NCBI GenBank assembly: GCA_050943535.1
Contig: JBMNPJ010000001.1
Location: 124,001 to 188,000 of the forward strand
DNA from: Massiliimalia sp050943535
GTDB taxonomy: Bacteria; Bacillota; Clostridia; Oscillospirales; Ruminococcaceae
DNA: 64,000 nt
Direction: 5' to 3'
The notes beneath the pieces are model-generated. The model worked only from the letters and a program-made list of their open reading frames with translations. It was not told the origin of the DNA and did not search any database. Positions 61,277 to 64,000 of this stretch are shown here, piece after piece. How positions within the stretch are numbered: the stretch's first letter is position 1; every line of letters starts with the position of its first letter. The translations under genes were made by a program, and so were the position numbers.

Positions 61277-62159
61277 TTTTCAACAACGGATGAAGGAACA
61301 AATTCAGACTGTCAATGAAAAGTTGGAAGAGCTTCTGAGTTCCAGAGGCGGAGAATATGATTCTGTACTGGAAGCAATGCGTTATTCTGTCATGAATGGC
61401 GGAAAACGGATTCGTCCTTTGCTGGTGTTGGAATTCTGTCGTTTGTTTGGGGGAAATCCTAAGGATGCTCTGCCCTTTGCCTGTGCAGTGGAGATGATCC
61501 ACACCTATTCACTGATTCATGATGATCTGCCCTGTATGGATGACGATGATTTGCGGCGGGGCAGACCTTCCTGTCACAAACAGTTTGGAGAAGCAACTGC
61601 TTTGTTGGCGGGGGATGGGCTGCTGACTCTGGCATTTCAGACAGCGGCATCCAGTGAACTGGGAAAACGGCATCCGGCAGCTGCCTTAGGCTGTATTGCA
61701 CAGCTGGCTTCTCTGGCTGGGGTAGACGGCATGGTAGGCGGTCAGGTTATGGATCTGGCAATGGAACAAAAAGATAGCGTATCTGCAGACAGTCTGAAGA
61801 CCATGCATCGGTTAAAAACCGGAGCGTTGATTCAGGCCTCCTGCAAAATGGGTGCAATCTGTGCCGGCGCAGGGGAAAAAGAAATTGCAGATGCGGCATG
61901 TTACGGAGAAAATTTGGGTCTGGCGTTTCAGACCGTAGATGATATTTTAGATGTAACCAGTTCTGAAGAGGAATTGGGAAAACCCATTGGAAGTGATGAA
62001 GAAAACCATAAGGTGACTTTTTTAACTTTATATGGGATGGATAAGGCCAAAGAACTGGCAGCAAACATGACCCAGCAGGCACTGGGCATCTTAGAGCAGT
62101 ATGAAAACAGCGATTTTTTAAAACAGTTGACCGAAACTCTTTTGACAAGAAGAAAGTGA
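61269..62159 (+). CDS. ispA: Farnesyl diphosphate synthase (short-chain polyprenyl synthase)
   Basis: Condenses IPP with DMAPP/GPP to farnesyl diphosphate. 296 residues. First Asp-rich motif is DDLPCMDDDDLRRG near 81-94 and the second TVDDILD near 222; Lys/Arg contacts are in GGKRIRP near 45. Located between xseB and dxs as in many Firmicutes, supplying isoprenoids for undecaprenyl phosphate. Confidence 0.94.
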   Translation: MSDFQQRMKEQIQTVNEKLEELLSSRGGEYDSVLEAMRYSVMNGGKRIRPLLVLEFCRLFGGNPKDALPFACAVEMIHTYSLIHDDLPCMDDDDLRRGRPSCHKQFGEATALLAGDGLLTLAFQTAASSELGKRHPAAALGCIAQLASLAGVDGMVGGQVMDLAMEQKDSVSADSLKTMHRLKTGALIQASCKMGAICAGAGEKEIADAACYGENLGLAFQTVDDILDVTSSEEELGKPIGSDEENHKVTFLTLYGMDKAKELAANMTQQALGILEQYENSDFLKQLTETLLTRRK

Positions 62160-62171
62160 CAGGTGACTTTT

Positions 62172-62624
62172 ATGAACTGGATTCAGCAGCTTGCGTCAAA
62201 TAGGGTATTGCTTTTAGCAATTTCCGCTTGGTTGGTAGCACAGATTTTAAAAACTTTGCTTACCTTATTTTCCACCCGGCGGTTTCATTGGGAACGAATG
62301 GTGGGAGCGGGCGGTATGCCCAGCGCCCATTCTGCGTCCGTGTGCGCTCTGGCCACGGGCATTTCTAGAACAGCAGGATTGGGATCTCCCTTGTTTGCTA
62401 TGGCGTTTTTATTTGCTATCATTGTGATGTATGATGCAATGGGCGTTCGCAGAGCGGCAGGGGAACACGCCAAAGCACTGAATCGGTTTGTGCTGGAAGA
62501 TGAGGTTTCCAGAAAAGAGCTGGAACCGGTGCTTCCGCTGAAAGAGTCTTTGGGACATACTCCTTTGGAGGTAACTGCGGGAGCTTTGCTGGGGATTCTT
62601 ATTGGGATTTTGTTCCCTATGTAA
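62172..62624 (+). CDS. Divergent PAP2 family membrane protein (DUF212)
   Basis: A 150-residue membrane protein with about four hydrophobic segments. GAGGMPSAHSASVCALATG near residue 40 and MYDAMGVRRAAGEHAKALN near 92 match the DUF212/acid-phosphatase-like family; PSAH and GEHA supply possible catalytic His. ATG at 62172 after AGGTGA. Its place between ispA and dxs suggests polyprenyl-phosphate handling (inference). Confidence 0.85.
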   Translation: MNWIQQLASNRVLLLAISAWLVAQILKTLLTLFSTRRFHWERMVGAGGMPSAHSASVCALATGISRTAGLGSPLFAMAFLFAIIVMYDAMGVRRAAGEHAKALNRFVLEDEVSRKELEPVLPLKESLGHTPLEVTAGALLGILIGILFPM

Positions 62625-62689
62625 AAATCCAGAAAAGCAGAATCTGCCAGAAAAATGGGCAGTTGATTATCAATGGAGAAAGGTGGTTG

Positions 62690-62719
62690 ATGGCAGCGAA
62701 AAGCTGCTTGAATTCATGA
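62690..62719 (+). CDS. Nine-codon upstream ORF overlapping the dxs start
   Basis: ATG at 62690 is preceded by AGAAAGGTGG, while the dxs ATG has no clear binding site of its own. The mini-ORF reads MAAKSCLNS and its TGA overlaps the dxs ATG as ATGA. It may deliver ribosomes to dxs by coupling. It could also be chance. Confidence 0.35.
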   Translation: MAAKSCLNS

Positions 62720-64000
62720 AAAAACCACAATTGTTAGACAAGATACATTCCCCAAGAGATTTGGATTCTCTGACACCAGAAGAAATTCGGCAGCTGGCTG
62801 GAGAAATCCGGGAATTTTTAGTGGAGTCGGTTTCTCGTACCGGAGGGCATTTGGCATCCAATTTGGGTGCAGTGGAATTAACATTGGCAGTGCACAAAGT
62901 GTTTCACTCTCCGTGGGATAAAATTCTATGGGATGTGGGACACCAAAGCTATACCCACAAAATTTTGACCGGAAGAAAAGACCGGTTTGATACACTGCGA
63001 AAAGAGGGTGGATTGTCTGGATTTCCAAGAACGTCTGAGAGTGTTCATGATGCCTTTATCGGCGGGCACAGTTCTAACTCTGTTTCCGCAGGTTATGGTA
63101 TTGCCAAAGCTCTCCAGCTGAAAGGGGATTCCCATCATGTAGTCAGCATTATTGGGGACGGTTCTTTTACCGGAGGAATGGTGTATGAGGCGCTGAATAA
63201 TGCGGGACGAAGCAAGGTAAATTTTGTGGTGATCCTCAACCACAACGAAATGTCTATTTCCAAGAATGTAGGAGCATTTGCCAAATATCTGTCCAGCATT
63301 CGTACACGGCAGAGTTATCACGATTTGAAAAAGAATGTGGAAAACACTCTGCATCGGATTCCGGTGGGCGGAGAAGCGATGATACGTACGTTGGTGCGTT
63401 CAAAGTCTTTATTAAAAAAATGGATTTACAATACTACCTTTTTCGAAGAATTGGGATTTGAATATTTGGGACCGGTAGACGGGCACAATTACGAGGATTT
63501 GGTTTCTACCCTGCAGACTGCAAAGAATATGCATTGTCCTGTGGTGGTCAATGTAGATACAACCAAGGGAAAAGGATATCCTTTTGCGGAGCAAAATCCA
63601 GGAGCATATCATGGTGTAGGAACCTTTGATGTAAAAACCGGGATTTTGGATCAGCCGGCACAGGAGAATTTTTCTTCGATATTTGGAAAGCATTTGGCTC
63701 GGCTGGCTGCAAAAGATCAGCGGATTTGTGCTATTACAGCGGCCATGAAATATGGAACCGGATTGCAGTATTTTTCTGCAGAACACCGGAAGCGTTTTTT
63801 TGATGTGGGAATTGCGGAACAGCATGGGGTGACGTTTGCCGCAGGGCTGGCCAGTCAGGGACTGATTCCTGTGTTTGCGGTATATTCTTCTTTTTTACAG
63901 CGAGGGTATGACCAAATTATACATGACTGTGCCATTGAAAATCAGCATGTGGTTTTAGCAGTGGACCGTGCAGGTATTGTAGGAGATGACGGAGAAACCC
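62716..64000 (+). CDS. dxs: 1-deoxy-D-xylulose-5-phosphate synthase (3' truncated by window edge)
   Basis: Thiamine-diphosphate enzyme joining pyruvate and glyceraldehyde 3-phosphate, the entry to the MEP isoprenoid pathway. About 428 of some 620 residues are visible, with no stop. LLDKIHSPRDLDSL at the start; catalytic His regions GGHLASNLG near 46 and DVGHQSYTHKILTG near 75; ThDP motif GDGSFTGGMVYEALNNAG near 150; and VGIAEQHGVTFAAGLA near 365. The gene continues beyond base 64000. Together with ispA it makes an isoprenoid block behind xseAB. Confidence 0.94.
   Translation, partial: MKKPQLLDKIHSPRDLDSLTPEEIRQLAGEIREFLVESVSRTGGHLASNLGAVELTLAVHKVFHSPWDKILWDVGHQSYTHKILTGRKDRFDTLRKEGGLSGFPRTSESVHDAFIGGHSSNSVSAGYGIAKALQLKGDSHHVVSIIGDGSFTGGMVYEALNNAGRSKVNFVVILNHNEMSISKNVGAFAKYLSSIRTRQSYHDLKKNVENTLHRIPVGGEAMIRTLVRSKSLLKKWIYNTTFFEELGFEYLGPVDGHNYEDLVSTLQTAKNMHCPVVVNVDTTKGKGYPFAEQNPGAYHGVGTFDVKTGILDQPAQENFSSIFGKHLARLAAKDQRICAITAAMKYGTGLQYFSAEHRKRFFDVGIAEQHGVTFAAGLASQGLIPVFAVYSSFLQRGYDQIIHDCAIENQHVVLAVDRAGIVGDDGET

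Overview
The window looks like chromosome of a spore-forming, low-GC, Gram-positive anaerobe of class Clostridia, most like the gut Oscillospirales/Ruminococcaceae. The evidence is a complete spoIIIAA-AH operon, strong AGGAGG-type ribosome binding sites, textbook sigma-A promoters (several TTGACA-like boxes 17 nt from TATAAT), a DUF1540 protein, an EFR1-type ferredoxin, tetrahydrofolate ligase, and U-tailed intrinsic terminators at most transcript ends. No rRNA, tRNA, CRISPR array, transposase or integrase was seen.

Layout. 1-1.9 kb: end of a spermidine/putrescine ABC transporter (potC partial, potD). 2-2.8 kb: two Cys-rich DUF3795 proteins. 2.9-6.7 kb (minus): pyridoxamine kinase, radical SAM protein, AEC transporter, APH-like kinase. 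6.7-10.0 kb: a visibly more GC-rich segment with a (ACAG)20 leader, a small Cys-rich protein and a secreted choline-binding multidomain protein. 10-16.8 kb: iron alcohol dehydrogenase, UroD-like protein, SDR, glycogen phosphorylase, a membrane protein. 16.8-18.7 kb (minus): CBM9-like protein and peptidase T. 18.9-23.3 kb: GNAT, FadR-type GntR regulator, ilvD, ArsR regulator, EFR1 ferredoxin. 23.5-25.8 kb (minus): upp, rpiB, tsaB, tsaE. 26-34 kb: fhs, FtsW/RodA, rsmD, coaD, a coiled-coil protein, hflX, an ABC-F ATPase. 34.1-35.2 kb: lrgAB. 35.3-41 kb: rplS, lepB, rbgA, rnhB, yraN, an M19 dipeptidase, thrC. 41-46.5 kb: DUF1540 (minus), phosphoesterase, tig-clpP-clpX, a Cof-type HAD phosphatase. 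46.5-52.2 kb (minus): carD, and the shikimate operon aroF-aroB-aroA-aroC. 52.4-57.4 kb: spoIIIA operon. 57.7-64 kb: Asp23 protein, nusB, TsaD-like paralog, xseA, xseB, ispA, DUF212, dxs (partial).

Two regulatory arrangements stand out. (1) The shikimate operon is preceded by a consensus promoter, a 46-residue leader peptide with 12 Phe/Tyr residues among 18 consecutive codons, a possible antiterminator pairing and a perfect 10-bp U-tailed terminator. This is a complete layout for ribosome-mediated attenuation by Phe/Tyr. (2) The choline-binding protein gene sits behind a promoter, a short leader ORF running through 20 perfect ACAG tetranucleotides, and a 17-bp terminator. The repeat number sets the frame: one frame stops before the hairpin, one stops in its loop, and one stays open through hairpin and U-tract to just before the next gene. 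This suggests phase-variable transcription attenuation of a surface protein. A third clear signal is a pair of FadR-type operators straddling the -10 box of a perfect promoter between the GntR-family gene and ilvD.
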